Source: Rhodococcus sp. RD6.2
GTDB lineage: Bacteria; Actinomycetota; Actinomycetes; Mycobacteriales; Mycobacteriaceae
Direction of reading: 5' to 3'
NCBI RefSeq assembly: GCF_001040705.1
Contig: NZ_CVQP01000008.1
Location: 56,209-120,208, forward strand
Length of the DNA stretch: 64,000 bases
The position numbers were made by a program, and so were the translations under genes. The notes beneath the pieces were generated by a model. The model saw nothing but the letters and a program-made list of their open reading frames with translations. It was not told the origin of the DNA and made no database searches. Positions 27,936 through 37,809 of this stretch are shown piece by piece. Position 1 is the stretch's first letter. Each line of letters starts with the position of its first letter.

Positions 27936-29507
27936 GTGGGAGGCACGGGTGCCGCAGAGCGGCGCAGGACCGGCGCGTCGACGCCACAGTGGGTCAATCC
28001 GCTGCGTGACGAACGCGACAAACGACTGCCCCGTATCGCGGGCCCGTGCTCCCTGGTGATCTTCGGCGTCACCGGAGACCTGGCACGCAAGAAGCTTCTT
28101 CCTGCCGTCTACGACCTCGCGAATCGGGGACTGCTCCCGCCTGGGTTCACCCTGATCGGGTTCGCCCGGCGGGACTGGACGGACGAGCATTTCGCCGCCG
28201 TCGTGCACGATTCGGTGCGCGAGCACGCACGCACCAAGTTCCGCGAGGTGGTGTGGGAGCGACTCGCCGAGGGAATTCGCTTCGTGCAGGGCAACTTCGA
28301 CGACGATGCCGCGTTCGACGAGCTCGCGAAGACCCTCGCATCGGTGGACGAGCGGCGCGGTACCGGCGGCAATCACGCCTTCTACCTGGCGATCCCGCCT
28401 GCCGCCTTCCCGACGGTGTGCGAGCAGCTGTCGCGATCCGGCCTCGCCGAGCCGGGCGAGGAGCAGTGGCGGCGCGTGGTCATCGAGAAGCCCTTCGGCC
28501 ACGACCTCGAGTCGGCGCAGGACCTCAATGCGGTCGTGAACACCGTCTTCCCGGAGGACTCGGTGTTCCGCATCGACCACTACCTGGGCAAGGAGACGGT
28601 CCAGAACATCCTGGCGTTGCGGTTCGCGAACCAGCTGTTCGACCCGATCTGGAACGCCCACTACGTGGACCACGTCCAGATCACGATGGCCGAGGACATC
28701 GGATTGGGTGGCCGCGCCGGTTATTACGACGGCATCGGCGCCGCCCGTGACGTCATTCAGAATCACCTGCTGCAACTCCTCGCGTTCACCGCGATGGAGG
28801 AGCCGGTGAGCTTCGAGCCGTCGGAGCTGCAGGCGGAGAAGGTCAAGGTGCTCTCCGCGACGCGGCTCGCGCAGCCCCTCGACGAGACCACCGCCCGCGG
28901 GCAGTACTCGGGCGGCTGGCAGGGTGGCCGCAAGGTCGTCGGCCTGCTCGACGAGGAGGGATTCTCGAAGGACTCCACCACCGAGACGTTCGCCGCCATC
29001 ACCCTCGAGGTCGACACCCGCCGGTGGGCCGGGGTGCCGTTCTACCTGCGCACCGGTAAACGCCTGGGCCGCAGGGTGACCGAGATCGCGGTCGTGTTCA
29101 AACGCGCCCCGCACCTGCCCTTCGACCAGACCATGACCGAGGAACTCGGCCAGAACGCGCTGGTGATCCGGGTGCAGCCCGACGAGGGCGTCACGATGCG
29201 GTTCGGCTCCAAGGTGCCCGGCTCCTCGATGGAGGTCCGGGACGTCAACATGGACTTCAGCTACGGCCAGGCGTTCACCGAGTCCTCCCCCGAGGCGTAC
29301 GAACGACTGATTCTCGACGTCCTGCTCGGCGAGCCCTCGCTGTTCCCGGCGAACGCGGAGGTCGAGCTCTCCTGGAAGATCCTCGACCCCGTGCTCGACC
29401 ACTGGGCGGCGTCCGGGCGTCCGGAACCGTACGAAGCGGGCACCTGGGGCCCGCCGTCGTCGCAGGAGATGCTTCGCCGCTCCGGACGCGAATGGAGACG
29501 ACCGTGA
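27936..29507 (+). CDS. zwf: Glucose-6-phosphate 1-dehydrogenase
   Basis: 523-residue NADP-dependent enzyme catalysing the first oxidative step of the pentose phosphate pathway. The cofactor site is FGVTGDLARKKLLPAVYDL (from about 43), the active site RIDHYLGKETVQN (about 211-223), and substrate residues are in FYLRTGKRLGRRVTEIAV. GTG 27936, 5 nt after tal, gives a 30-residue Arg-rich extension before the conserved core, as in other actinobacterial Zwf proteins. It is followed by opcA, whose product is needed for full Zwf activity in corynebacteria. Confidence 0.94.
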   Translation: MGGTGAAERRRTGASTPQWVNPLRDERDKRLPRIAGPCSLVIFGVTGDLARKKLLPAVYDLANRGLLPPGFTLIGFARRDWTDEHFAAVVHDSVREHARTKFREVVWERLAEGIRFVQGNFDDDAAFDELAKTLASVDERRGTGGNHAFYLAIPPAAFPTVCEQLSRSGLAEPGEEQWRRVVIEKPFGHDLESAQDLNAVVNTVFPEDSVFRIDHYLGKETVQNILALRFANQLFDPIWNAHYVDHVQITMAEDIGLGGRAGYYDGIGAARDVIQNHLLQLLAFTAMEEPVSFEPSELQAEKVKVLSATRLAQPLDETTARGQYSGGWQGGRKVVGLLDEEGFSKDSTTETFAAITLEVDTRRWAGVPFYLRTGKRLGRRVTEIAVVFKRAPHLPFDQTMTEELGQNALVIRVQPDEGVTMRFGSKVPGSSMEVRDVNMDFSYGQAFTESSPEAYERLILDVLLGEPSLFPANAEVELSWKILDPVLDHWAASGRPEPYEAGTWGPPSSQEMLRRSGREWRRP

Positions 29508-29526
29508 CGCTAGGAGTGGTCCACTC

Positions 29527-30435
29527 GTGATCATCGACATTCCCGCCACGACGACGGGCGCCGTGAACAAGAAGCTCGTCGAGGTGCGCGAGACGGGCGG
29601 CGCTGTCACCCTCGGCCGCGTCCTGACGCTGGTCGTCAGCACCGATGACGACGACAACGCGGAAGCGGTGATCGATGCCGCCAACGAGGCGAGCCGCGAG
29701 CATCCGTGCCGTGTCATCGTCGTCACCCGCGGGGGACGCGTGGGCGACTCCCGTCTCGACGCGCAGATCCGGGTCGGCGGCGACGCTGGTGCGTCCGAGG
29801 TCGTCGTGTTGCGGCTGTACGGCGAACTCGCCGACCACAGCGACAGCGTGGTGGTTCCGTTCCTGCTCCCGGACACTCCGGTCGTGGCCTGGTGGCCCGA
29901 CACTCCGCCCGCGATCCCAGCACGGGACCCGCTCGGCCAGTTGGCGATTCGGCGGATCACCGACGCGACGGGCACAGCGGACCCGGCCGCGACGATCCGG
30001 TCGCGACTTCAGGCGTACACGGCGGGCGACACCGACCTCGCGTGGGCGCGCGCAACCCCGTGGCGGGCCCTGCTCACGTCGGCGGTCGACCAGCCGCCGC
30101 ACGAGAGCCTGGTGTCCGCGACGGTCTCGGGACTGTCCGCGGAACCGGCCGTCGACCTGATCGCGGGTTGGCTCGCCAGCCGCATCGACGGACCCGTCCG
30201 CAGACGTGGTGGCGAACTGCGGATCGACCTTCAGCGCGAGAGCGGAACCATCACCCTGAGCCGTCCGCAGACGGGCAAGACCGCCACTCTGAGCCGGACC
30301 GGAGCACCCGACGCCCTGGTGTCGTTGGCGCGCAGGGAGACCCGCGACTGCCTGGCCGAGGAGTTGCGTCGCCTCGATCCCGACGAGATCTATCACGCCG
30401 CGCTCGCGGGGCTCGAACGCGTCATCTGGGAATAG
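29527..30435 (+). CDS. opcA: OpcA, glucose-6-phosphate dehydrogenase assembly/activity protein
   Basis: 302-residue protein that in actinobacteria and cyanobacteria associates with glucose-6-phosphate dehydrogenase and supports its oligomer state and redox control. Recognisable are VTLGRVLTLVVSTDDDD, HPCRVIVVTRG, VVVPFLLPDTPVVAWWPDTPP and FDLQRESGTI-like strands near the end (IDLQRESGTITLSRP). GTG 29527 lies 19 nt after zwf. No enzyme active site is visible. Placed between its partner zwf and pgl. Confidence 0.92.
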   Translation: MIIDIPATTTGAVNKKLVEVRETGGAVTLGRVLTLVVSTDDDDNAEAVIDAANEASREHPCRVIVVTRGGRVGDSRLDAQIRVGGDAGASEVVVLRLYGELADHSDSVVVPFLLPDTPVVAWWPDTPPAIPARDPLGQLAIRRITDATGTADPAATIRSRLQAYTAGDTDLAWARATPWRALLTSAVDQPPHESLVSATVSGLSAEPAVDLIAGWLASRIDGPVRRRGGELRIDLQRESGTITLSRPQTGKTATLSRTGAPDALVSLARRETRDCLAEELRRLDPDEIYHAALAGLERVIWE

Positions 30436-30503
30436 CTCGGGGTGGGTCGTTCGGATCGGGAACGGTCCTCCACCTGACGCGTCGCAACGCCTAGGGTGAC
30501 CTC

Positions 30504-31250
30504 ATGACTGATTCCGTGACCGTGCAGACCTACGACGATTCCGCTGCGCTCATCGAGGCAGCGGCCGCGAAGTTGATCGATGTGATCGTCGACGCGCAGT
30601 CCGAGAGGGGCGTCGCCTCCGTCGTCCTCACTGGTGGCGGCAACGGGATCGGAGTACTGCGCGCGCTTCGCGCCGATTCGGGCAAGGTCGACTGGTCCAA
30701 GGTCGAGGTGTTCTGGGGTGACGAACGTTTCGTCCCCGCCGGGCATCCGGATCGCAACGAGGTCCAGGCCCACGAGGCACTGCTCGACCACGTGCCCGTC
30801 GACCCGGCGCGCCTGCATCCGATGCCGTACGGGGACGGGGCGTACGCGGGCGACCCGGACGCGGCGGCACACGCCTACGAGCACCTTCTCGCCGCACACG
30901 CCGGCGACGGCCCGATCCCCGACTTCGACATCCACCTGCTCGGGATGGGCGGTGAGGGCCACGTCAATTCGCTGTTCCCCGACACCGACGCCGTCCGCGA
31001 GGAAACCCGGTTCGTGGTCGGAGTGACCGACTCCCCCAAGCCTCCCGCCCAGCGGGTGACGCTGACGCTCCCCGCGGTACGGCGGGCACGGCGGGTCTGG
31101 CTGCTCGTCGCGGGCGCGGACAAGGCGGAAGCGGTGGCAGCTGCGGTCGGCGGCGCCGATCCCGTCGACATTCCGTCCGCGGGCGCCATCGGCGCCGAGG
31201 AAACGGTGTGGTTCCTCGACCGAGCGGCAGCCGCGAACCTGCCGGACTGA
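30504..31250 (+). CDS. pgl: 6-phosphogluconolactonase
   Basis: 248-residue enzyme (DevB/NagB-like fold) that hydrolyses 6-phosphogluconolactone. Conserved blocks are VLTGGGNGIGVLRAL, VEVFWGDERFVPAGHPDRNE, FDIHLLGMGGEGHVNSLFPD and the AARRVWLLVAGADKAEAV-like C-terminal strand. ATG 30504 is 68 nt after opcA; the gap has no hairpin, so it is probably still in the operon. It ends the pentose phosphate block; the next gene on the minus strand overlaps nothing. Confidence 0.93.
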   Translation: MTDSVTVQTYDDSAALIEAAAAKLIDVIVDAQSERGVASVVLTGGGNGIGVLRALRADSGKVDWSKVEVFWGDERFVPAGHPDRNEVQAHEALLDHVPVDPARLHPMPYGDGAYAGDPDAAAHAYEHLLAAHAGDGPIPDFDIHLLGMGGEGHVNSLFPDTDAVREETRFVVGVTDSPKPPAQRVTLTLPAVRRARRVWLLVAGADKAEAVAAAVGGADPVDIPSAGAIGAEETVWFLDRAAAANLPD

Positions 31251-31255
31251 CCGGC

Positions 31256-31420
31256 TCAGTCGGTGGCCGTTTCCTCGTCGGACGGACGGGGATTCGGCTC
31301 CGGCGGTGTGGATCCGCCCCGCCTGCCGTGAAGGAGGGAGTGACTGCGCAGGGTCGCGCGTCCCGTCGTGCTCCCCCGGATTCCCCCACGCCAGTCCTGC
31401 GTTCCCGCGCAGCGTGTCAT
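31256..31420 (-). CDS. Possible 54-residue Arg/Pro-rich protein
   Basis: Short open frame convergent with pgl. The ATG at 31420 is preceded by GAGGAGGG with 8 nt spacing, one of the best ribosome sites in the window, which is the main reason to list it. The product is basic (GGIRGSTTGRATLRSHSLLHGRRGG) with an acidic tail (PSDEETATD), has one Cys and no membrane segment. GTG 31429 would add three residues. I recognise no family. The 204 nt upstream, up to the 74-residue gene, hold no other gene. Confidence 0.45.
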   Translation of the reverse strand: MTRCAGTQDWRGGIRGSTTGRATLRSHSLLHGRRGGSTPPEPNPRPSDEETATD

Positions 31421-31624
31421 CGTCGGCACCCTCCTCAACTCTCGTTGATGGATATGACGCACGGAACCGCGCTCCCGTTCCGTGCGGTTCCGACGCCACA
31501 CCGCCCGGTCTGTCGGCGATGCCCAGCAGTCAACCCGTGCGGTCGGTGGCCCCGCCGACCGAATCGGGCTGCATCAGGGGCTCCCCCCGATGCGCCACGG
31601 TGATGTTCCCGGGACAATGGCGGC

Positions 31625-31849
31625 ATGGACATCGCGACGTGGTGGCAGCTCCTCTCCGCCGACTCCCGTGACTGGCTCGTCGAACACAACGGTGAGCCTC
31701 TCGATCCGTCGGTCCGGGACGAGATCCTCGCCGTCAACGGGGGCGAGACGAACCCCAGCTGGTGGGTAGGCGATTCCACCGACGGCGAGTCGGAACTGAC
31801 GGACTCGGCCGTCGACTGGATCGAGGAGTTCGCCAACGGCGAGCAGTGA
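31625..31849 (+). CDS. Small acidic hypothetical protein
   Basis: 74-residue acidic, Trp-rich protein (DIATWWQLLSADSRDWLVEHNG, then NPSWWVGDS and DSAVDWIEEFANGEQ) resembling small uncharacterised proteins found in many actinobacteria. No signal peptide, membrane segment or metal motif. ATG at 31625. It is convergent with ppc, whose stop lies 9 nt beyond its own. Function unknown. Confidence 0.65.
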   Translation: MDIATWWQLLSADSRDWLVEHNGEPLDPSVRDEILAVNGGETNPSWWVGDSTDGESELTDSAVDWIEEFANGEQ

Positions 31850-31858
31850 CCGGTGTCG

Positions 31859-34644
31859 CTACCCGCTGTTGCGCAGCGCCGTGGCGAGGCCGTTCATCGT
31901 CAGCTGGATGCCACGCCGGACCAGGTCGCTGTCGTCTCCAGCCCGGAATCGGCGGAGCAGTTCGACCTGTAGGTGGCCGAGCGGTTCGAGGTACGGGAAC
32001 CGGTTGTACATGGACCGTTCCAGCGCAGGGTTGTCCGCTACGAGGGAGTCGTTGCCGGTGATCGCCCGGTACATCGCGACGGTCCGGGCGTGCTCGGCCG
32101 CGATCATCCCGAACACCTTGTCCCGCAATGCCACGTCGGGGACGAGTTCGGCGTAGCGTGCGGCCAGTCCGAGATCGGACTTCGCCATCACCATCGCCAG
32201 GTTGGACAGGACCGTCCGGAAGAAGGGCCACCGCCGGTACAGCTCGCTCAGGCGTGCCAGTTTCTCCGGATCGTCCCCGGTCCATGATTCGAAGGCGGTT
32301 CCGGTGCCGTACCACCCGGGCAGCATCACCCTCGACTGACTCCACGCCAGCACCCACGGGATCGCGCGCAGGTCGGCGATCGAGCGAGTGGGTTTCCGCG
32401 ACGACGGCCGCGACCCGATGTTCAGCGCACCGATCTCCGCGACGGGTGTCGACGTCGTGAAGTACTCGACGAAACCCGGTGTGTCGTGGACGAGTTCGCT
32501 GTAGGCGACGCGGGCCCGCTCGGCGAGTTCGTCGAGCAGTGCGTATGCGTCGTCGGCGTCGTCCCCGAGCCCCTCGACGTCGAGGAGAGTCGATTCGAGC
32601 GTCGCCGCGACCAGTGTCTCGAGGTTGCGATGCGCGATGCGCGTGGCTGTGCGTACTTGGCGGCGATCACCTCGCCCTGTTCGGTGATCCGGAGCGATCC
32701 CCTGACTGCGCCCGGTGGTTGCGCGAGGATCGCCTCGTAGCTCGGGCCGCCGCCGCGACCGACGGTTCCGCCGCGACCATGGAAGAGCCGCAACCGGATT
32801 CCGGTGTCCTTCGCCGCCTCGACGAGGTCGAGTTCCGCCCGGTACAGCGCCCAGTTCGCCGCCAGGTACCCACCGTCCTTGTTCGAGTCCGAGTAGCCGA
32901 GCATGACCTCCTGCAGCCCGTTGTGGGCGTCCACCACGGCCCGGTACTCGGGGACGGCGAGGACCGCGCGCAGGGTGTCCGCTCCCCCGCGCAGGTCCTC
33001 GATCGTCTCGAAGAGCGGCACGATGTTCGGTCCCCGCCGCCGGGAGGAGCCGGGCACGAGCAGTCCGGCCTCCTTGAGCAGGACGGCCGCTTCGAGCATG
33101 TCACTGACGGTCTGGCACATGCTGATGATGCAGTTCGGGACTGCGCGGGTACCGAGTTCTGCGACGGCGTCCGCGGCGGCGGCGAAGATCGCGAGCTCCG
33201 ACGTCGTCCTCTCTCCGAATACCGCGCCGGGCCTGGTCAGCGGACGCGGCGTCCGCAGTTCCGCGGCGAGCAGCTCGACGCGGGCGGCCTCGTCGAGGGA
33301 GGCGTAGTCGGGATGCACGCCTGCCCAGGCGAACAGTTCCGCGATCACCTCCTCGTGCACCTCCGAGTTCTGGCGCAGATCGAGACCCGCGAGGTGGAAT
33401 CCGAAGGCCTCCACCGATTCCCGGAGGGTCGCGAGACGATCGTCCGCGAGCATGCCGTCGCCGTGCCCGCGCAGCGACCCGTCGATCACGTCGAGGTCGG
33501 CGAGCAGTTCGTCGGCCGTGAGGTACGGCGCCAGCCCGGTGTCGGCACGTGCCGCCGAGGACGTGCGCGCCAGGTCGTCGCCGAGCACGGAGATCGCCGT
33601 CTCGGTCAACCGGCCGCGCATCCCCCTCAGCGCTCGGCGGTAGGGTTCGTCCGCTCGAGACGGGGCAGTGTCCCCGGACGCTGCCGCGAGTGCGTCCAGC
33701 GCCTCCGATACGGTGACCAGCCGCGCCGACATCGCAAGTTCCTGTTCGAGGGTCTCGAGGTCGTGCAGGTGTCGGTCGAGCGCGGTCGCCGCGGCACGGT
33801 GCGTGGCGCGGTGCACCACCTCGGCCGTGACGTTGGGGTTCCCGTCACGATCGCCACCGATCCAGGTCCCGGTGCGGAGCATCGGTTCGGGTAGCAGGCC
33901 GGCGCCCGGCCAGCGTCCGCGCAGTTCACGTCGAAGGGCGGCGTTGATTCGGGGCACGACGTCGAACAGCGCGGCGTCGTAGTACCGCAGCCCGACTTCG
34001 ATCTCGTCCTGGATCCGCAGGCGCGACAGCCGGATCAGCGCGGTCTGCCAGAGAGTGAGGATCTGGCGGCGCAGCGCGGTCTCCCACTCCGCCGTCTCGA
34101 TGTCGTCGAGGTCGGTGCGTTCGCGCAGCCGCATGAGCTCGGTGATGCGGTTCTGCGTCTCGAACACCGTCCGACGTCGCGTCTCGGTGGGATGCGCCGT
34201 GATCACGGGCACGACCTGGGCACCGGCGAGCGCGTGCGCGACGGTCGACGGATCGATCTCCGCCGCATCCAGTTTGGCGTAGGTGGCGGCGAGACTGCTG
34301 TCCTGCGGCGGTTCGCCGGCACGCACGTGGACGGCGCGCCGACGTTCGCGGTGCAGATCCTCGGCGAGGTTCGCGAGGAGCGCGAAGTGACTGAACGCCC
34401 GGATCACGGGAATCGCGACCGCCGTGTCGACTCCGGCGAACAGGTCGGCGAGCTCGGTGCGCTCGACCTCGGAGCGACGGACGCGGAACGACTCGACCCG
34501 GGCGCGTTCGACGAGTTCGAAGACCTCGTCGCCGGCCTGGTCGCGGACGGTCTGCCCGAGTATGCCGCCGAGCAGTCGAATGTCCTCACGCAGAGGCTCG
34601 GTGGCCTCCCGCGACGGGCGTGCGGCGTCGTCCGGCGTCGTCAT
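31859..34644 (-). pseudogene. ppc: Phosphoenolpyruvate carboxylase with a frameshift near 32640
   Basis: Ppc adds bicarbonate to PEP to replenish oxaloacetate. The N-terminal 670 residues are intact, with [13 protein letters not shown] and the [16 protein letters not shown] loop, then the frame breaks just after [11 protein letters not shown]. Reading resumes two bases further on with [16 protein letters not shown] and stays open through [37 protein letters not shown] to [15 protein letters not shown] at the true stop (TAG at 31859). The span is 2786 nt; removing two bases gives 927 residues, the normal family length. The break lies in a CG-rich ACGCGCATCGCGCATC stretch around 32636-32645, where one CG doublet seems extra. 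In the unshifted frame translation ends at 32422, losing the C-terminal catalytic region. It may be a real inactivation or a sequencing error. Start is ATG 34644; GTG 34665 is possible. Confidence 0.85.
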
Positions 34645-34716
34645 CGCCTCAGTATCGAGGCGCACCGCGCTACCCGCAGCGCGAGCGCAGTGATGCCGCC
34701 GCCAACCTCAGGTGGG

Positions 34717-34950
34717 TCAGCTGAACTTGATCTCCAGGCCGATGCCGAGGATCGCGATGAGCCAGATCAGGCCGGTGAACACGGTGAACCGGTCGAGGTT
34801 CTTCTCGACAACGGTGGAGCCGGACAGGCTCGACTGGACGCCGCCACCGAAGAGGCTGGACAGGCCGCCGCCCTTACCACGGTGCAGCAGCACCAGCAGG
34901 ATCAGCAGGAGGCTGGAGATCACCAGCAGGATGTCCAGAAAGAGTCTCAT
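34717..34950 (-). CDS. secG: SecG protein translocase subunit
   Basis: 77-residue two-helix membrane protein of the SecYEG channel. Helix one is RLFLDILLVISSLLLILLVLLH, followed by the family motif GKGGGLSSLFGG, a short polar loop (SGSTVVEKNLDR) and helix two. ATG 34950 fits the family start. It is 72 nt upstream of ppc on the same strand and may be transcribed with it; in many actinobacteria secG follows the gap-pgk-tpi block and here that block lies about 5 kb further right. Confidence 0.93.
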   Translation of the reverse strand: MRLFLDILLVISSLLLILLVLLHRGKGGGLSSLFGGGVQSSLSGSTVVEKNLDRFTVFTGLIWLIAILGIGLEIKFS

Positions 34951-35169
34951 CTCGACCGTACTCAGCCCTTCGCGCGACGATTGTGGCCACAAGCGTGCCC
35001 AGCCTACCGGTATTACACCTGTTGGTCGGCAATCGGACCTTACGGATACCGGACGCGCACCGCTCCGCTTCCCGCTGGACGGGAACAACTATGACGTAGA
35101 TCACGATGCCACCTGGACACTTCCGACGCGTACGCACCTCCACCACCAGTCGATCGGAAGAGATTGCCC

Positions 35170-36084
35170 ATGTCACATCGTTCCAGAGCTGTCGGAGTCC
35201 TCGTCGCCGCCGGGGTGGCGCTACTCACGAGCATCGGTGGCGTCGCACAGGCGGAAACCGGACTCCCTGCACCGGTAGCCGCGCTGCTGGACTCCGGCTC
35301 CGCCTCGCTCGGCAGCTCCGCGCCCGTCGCCCCGGACGCCCCCCGACTCACGAGCGTCGACAACTTCCGCGACGTCGCAGGCACCGGCGCCGGCTACGTG
35401 GGCACCCACGGCAGGCACGTGAACAAGGGCGTGTTCTACCGAGCGAACGCGATCGTCCCCAACGAGGCGGATCTCGCGACCCTCGCCGGGCTGAACCTGT
35501 CCACGGTGTACGACCTGCGCACCGACGACGAGGTCGCGCAGAAGCAGAATGTGCTGCCCGCCGGCGTCGTGTACAAGCGGATTCCGATCCTGTCCGGCAA
35601 CATCAACGAGATGCTCGGCAAGATCAAGGCCCCCGAGGACGCCGTCACGATGATGGAGGACATGAACCGGTCGTTCGTCACCGGTGAGGTCGAGCGCGCG
35701 AAGTTCGCCGAACTCCTCACCGCAATGGCGAACACCGACGGCGCCCAGGTCTTCCACTGCACCGCAGGCAAGGATCGCACCGGCTGGACCACCGCGCTGT
35801 TGCTGAGCCTTGCCGGCGCATCCGACAGCACGATCATGGAGGACTACCTGCTCACCAACGAGTACGCGAAGGACTCGATCGCGAAGAACACCGAAGGAAT
35901 CAAGCGCGCGTTCGGTGACGCCTACCTCAACTACATCCCGCTGGTGTCCGTGCAGGCGAGCTTCCTGCAGGCGGGCCTCGACCAGGTGGACACCACCTAC
36001 GGCTCGATGGACAAGTACCTGACCGAGGGGCTCGGCCTGTCCCCCGAGACCATCGGCAAGTTGAAGGCGAAGCTGCTCGGGTAG
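35170..36084 (+). CDS. Secreted tyrosine-protein-phosphatase-like protein
   Basis: 304-residue exported phosphatase. A signal peptide covers residues 1-28 (AVGVLVAAGVALLTSIGG core, AQA cleavage). The mature part starts DNFRDVAG, a mark of the bacterial tyrosine/lipid phosphatase family, and the P-loop HCTAGKDRTGWTT carries the nucleophile Cys 197 and the Arg. YDLRTDDEVAQK supplies a conserved DLR. Relatives include mycobacterial PtpB and LipA-type phosphatases, which act on phosphotyrosine and phosphoinositides; the substrate here is unknown. ATG 35170 follows GGAAGAG at 7 nt. A hairpin shared with the convergent flavoprotein gene follows. Confidence 0.88.
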   Translation: MSHRSRAVGVLVAAGVALLTSIGGVAQAETGLPAPVAALLDSGSASLGSSAPVAPDAPRLTSVDNFRDVAGTGAGYVGTHGRHVNKGVFYRANAIVPNEADLATLAGLNLSTVYDLRTDDEVAQKQNVLPAGVVYKRIPILSGNINEMLGKIKAPEDAVTMMEDMNRSFVTGEVERAKFAELLTAMANTDGAQVFHCTAGKDRTGWTTALLLSLAGASDSTIMEDYLLTNEYAKDSIAKNTEGIKRAFGDAYLNYIPLVSVQASFLQAGLDQVDTTYGSMDKYLTEGLGLSPETIGKLKAKLLG

Positions 36085-36091
36085 CACTTCA

Positions 36092-36137
36092 CGCCCGTGC
36101 GTGGTCTCGACCCTCGGGGTGAGACCACGCACGGGCG
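36092..36137. terminator. 17-bp perfect hairpin between convergent genes
   Basis: Stem CGCCCGTGCGTGGTCTC with exact complement and a 12-nt loop, 7 nt after the phosphatase stop and 6 nt after the stop of the convergent flavoprotein gene. Fits a two-way terminator. Confidence 0.8.
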
Positions 36138-36143
36138 GCTGCC

Positions 36144-37802
36144 CTACAGCCTGCGGGCCAGCGCCCGGCCGGCGCTGCGCCCCGAGAAGATGCAACCGCC
36201 GAGGAAGGTGCCTTCGAGGGCGTTGTAGCCGTGCACACCGCCACCACCGAAGCCTGCGACCTCGCCTGCCGCGTAGAGCCCGTCGAATGCGGTGCCGTCG
36301 GGGCGGATCACCTGCGAATCGAGGTTGGTTTCCAGTCCACCGAGCGTCTTGCGGGTGAGCAGGTTCAACCGGACCGCGATCATCGGACCGTGCGCCGGGT
36401 CCTGCAGCTTGTGCGGCTTGGCGACGCGGATCACCTTGTCGACCGCGTAGGTGCGGGCGTTGCGGACGGCCATGATCTGCATGTCCTTGGTGTACGTGTT
36501 CTCGATCTCCCGGTCGCGGGCGACGACCTCCCGTTCGACCTGCTCGAAGTCGAGCGGCGGCCCCGGGTTGATGGCGTTCATGCCGTCGACGAGGTCGCGC
36601 AGGTTGTCGCGGACCACGAAGTCCTCGCCGTGCTGTTTGAACGCCTCGACGGGACCGGGCGCACCCTTCTTGATGCGGCCGAGCAGGAGTTTGAGGTCCT
36701 TGCCGGTCATGTCCGGATTCTGCTCGGAGCCCGAGAGCGCGAACTCCTTCTCGATGATCGATTGCGTGAGGATGAACCACGTGTGGTCGTGGCCGGTGCC
36801 GACGATGTGCTTGAGCGTCGCGAGGGTGTCGTAGCCGGGGAACAGCGGGACGGGCATACGTGTACCCGTCGCGTCCAGCCACATCGACGACGGGCCGGGG
36901 ATGATGCGGATCGCGTGGTTGGGCCAGATCGGATCCCAGTTGACGATGCCCTCGGTGTAGTGCCACATGCGATCTCGGTTGACGATGTTGCCGCCCGCCG
37001 ACTCGGTGATCCCCAGCATCCGGCCGTCGACGTGTGCCGGGACGCCGGTGATCATCCGTTCCGGTGCCCGTCCGAGTCGTTCGGTCGGCCAGTTCTCCTT
37101 CACCAGTTCGAAGTTGCCGCCGATACCGCCGGAGGTGACGACGACCGCCTGGGCACGCAACTCGAACTGTCCCGCCGCTTCCCTCGTGGACTCGACGCCC
37201 CGCGGTTCGTGGGACGGCGCGAGAACGGTGCCGCGGACGCCGACAGCTGCGCCGTTCTCGACGATCAGCTCGTCGACCTGGTGCCGGTGCCGGAAGGTGA
37301 CCAGTCCGCGAGCGGCGGCCTCGAGCACCGGTTCCCGGAACACTCGAACGACCTCGGGGCCCGTGCCCCAGGTGATGTGGAAGCGGGGCACGGAGTTGCC
37401 GTGCCCGGTGGCCAGTCCGCCGCCGCGTTCGGCCCACCCGACGTTCGGCATCACGCGAAGGCCGAGGTCGTGCAGGTAGGACCGCTTGTCGCCGGCCGCG
37501 AAGTTGACGTAGGCCTCGGCCCACTGCCGCGGCCAGTGGTCCTCGCGGTCACGATCGAAACCGGCGCTGCCCATCCAGTCCTGCATCGCGAGTTCGAGGG
37601 AATCCTTGATGCCCATCCGGCGCTGTTCGGGGCTGTCCACGAAGAACAGGCCGCCGAGCGACCAGAACGCCTGTCCACCGAGGTTGGCTTCGTTCTCCTG
37701 ATCCACGACCACGACGGACTTCCCCGCCCGGGTCAGTTCGTACGTGGCGACCAGGCCGGCGAGCCCGCCCCCGACGACGATGACATCGGCTGTCTCGGAC
37801 AT
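36144..37802 (-). CDS. FAD-binding dehydrogenase (fumarate reductase/KstD-like)
   Basis: 552-residue flavoprotein of the succinate dehydrogenase/3-ketosteroid dehydrogenase superfamily. FAD motifs are DVIVVGGGLAGLVATYEL (from about 6) with VVVVDQENEANLGGQAFWSLGG, and GLYAAGEVAGFGGGGVHGYNALEGTFLGGC near the end. This end resembles the uncharacterised FAD-binding dehydrogenase group more than true KstD. ATG 37802 has GAGGTG just upstream; a longer reading adds 13 residues. It lies 7 nt after a TetR gene, so the regulator probably controls it. Substrate unknown; steroid-like compounds are one possibility. Confidence 0.85.
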   Translation of the reverse strand: MSETADVIVVGGGLAGLVATYELTRAGKSVVVVDQENEANLGGQAFWSLGGLFFVDSPEQRRMGIKDSLELAMQDWMGSAGFDRDREDHWPRQWAEAYVNFAAGDKRSYLHDLGLRVMPNVGWAERGGGLATGHGNSVPRFHITWGTGPEVVRVFREPVLEAAARGLVTFRHRHQVDELIVENGAAVGVRGTVLAPSHEPRGVESTREAAGQFELRAQAVVVTSGGIGGNFELVKENWPTERLGRAPERMITGVPAHVDGRMLGITESAGGNIVNRDRMWHYTEGIVNWDPIWPNHAIRIIPGPSSMWLDATGTRMPVPLFPGYDTLATLKHIVGTGHDHTWFILTQSIIEKEFALSGSEQNPDMTGKDLKLLLGRIKKGAPGPVEAFKQHGEDFVVRDNLRDLVDGMNAINPGPPLDFEQVEREVVARDREIENTYTKDMQIMAVRNARTYAVDKVIRVAKPHKLQDPAHGPMIAVRLNLLTRKTLGGLETNLDSQVIRPDGTAFDGLYAAGEVAGFGGGGVHGYNALEGTFLGGCIFSGRSAGRALARRL

Positions 37803-37809
37803 CTGCACC

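Noticed and set aside
31859-32353. Separate small gene encoding the Ppc C-terminus
   Set aside because: It is the continuation of ppc after the frameshift, not an independent gene.
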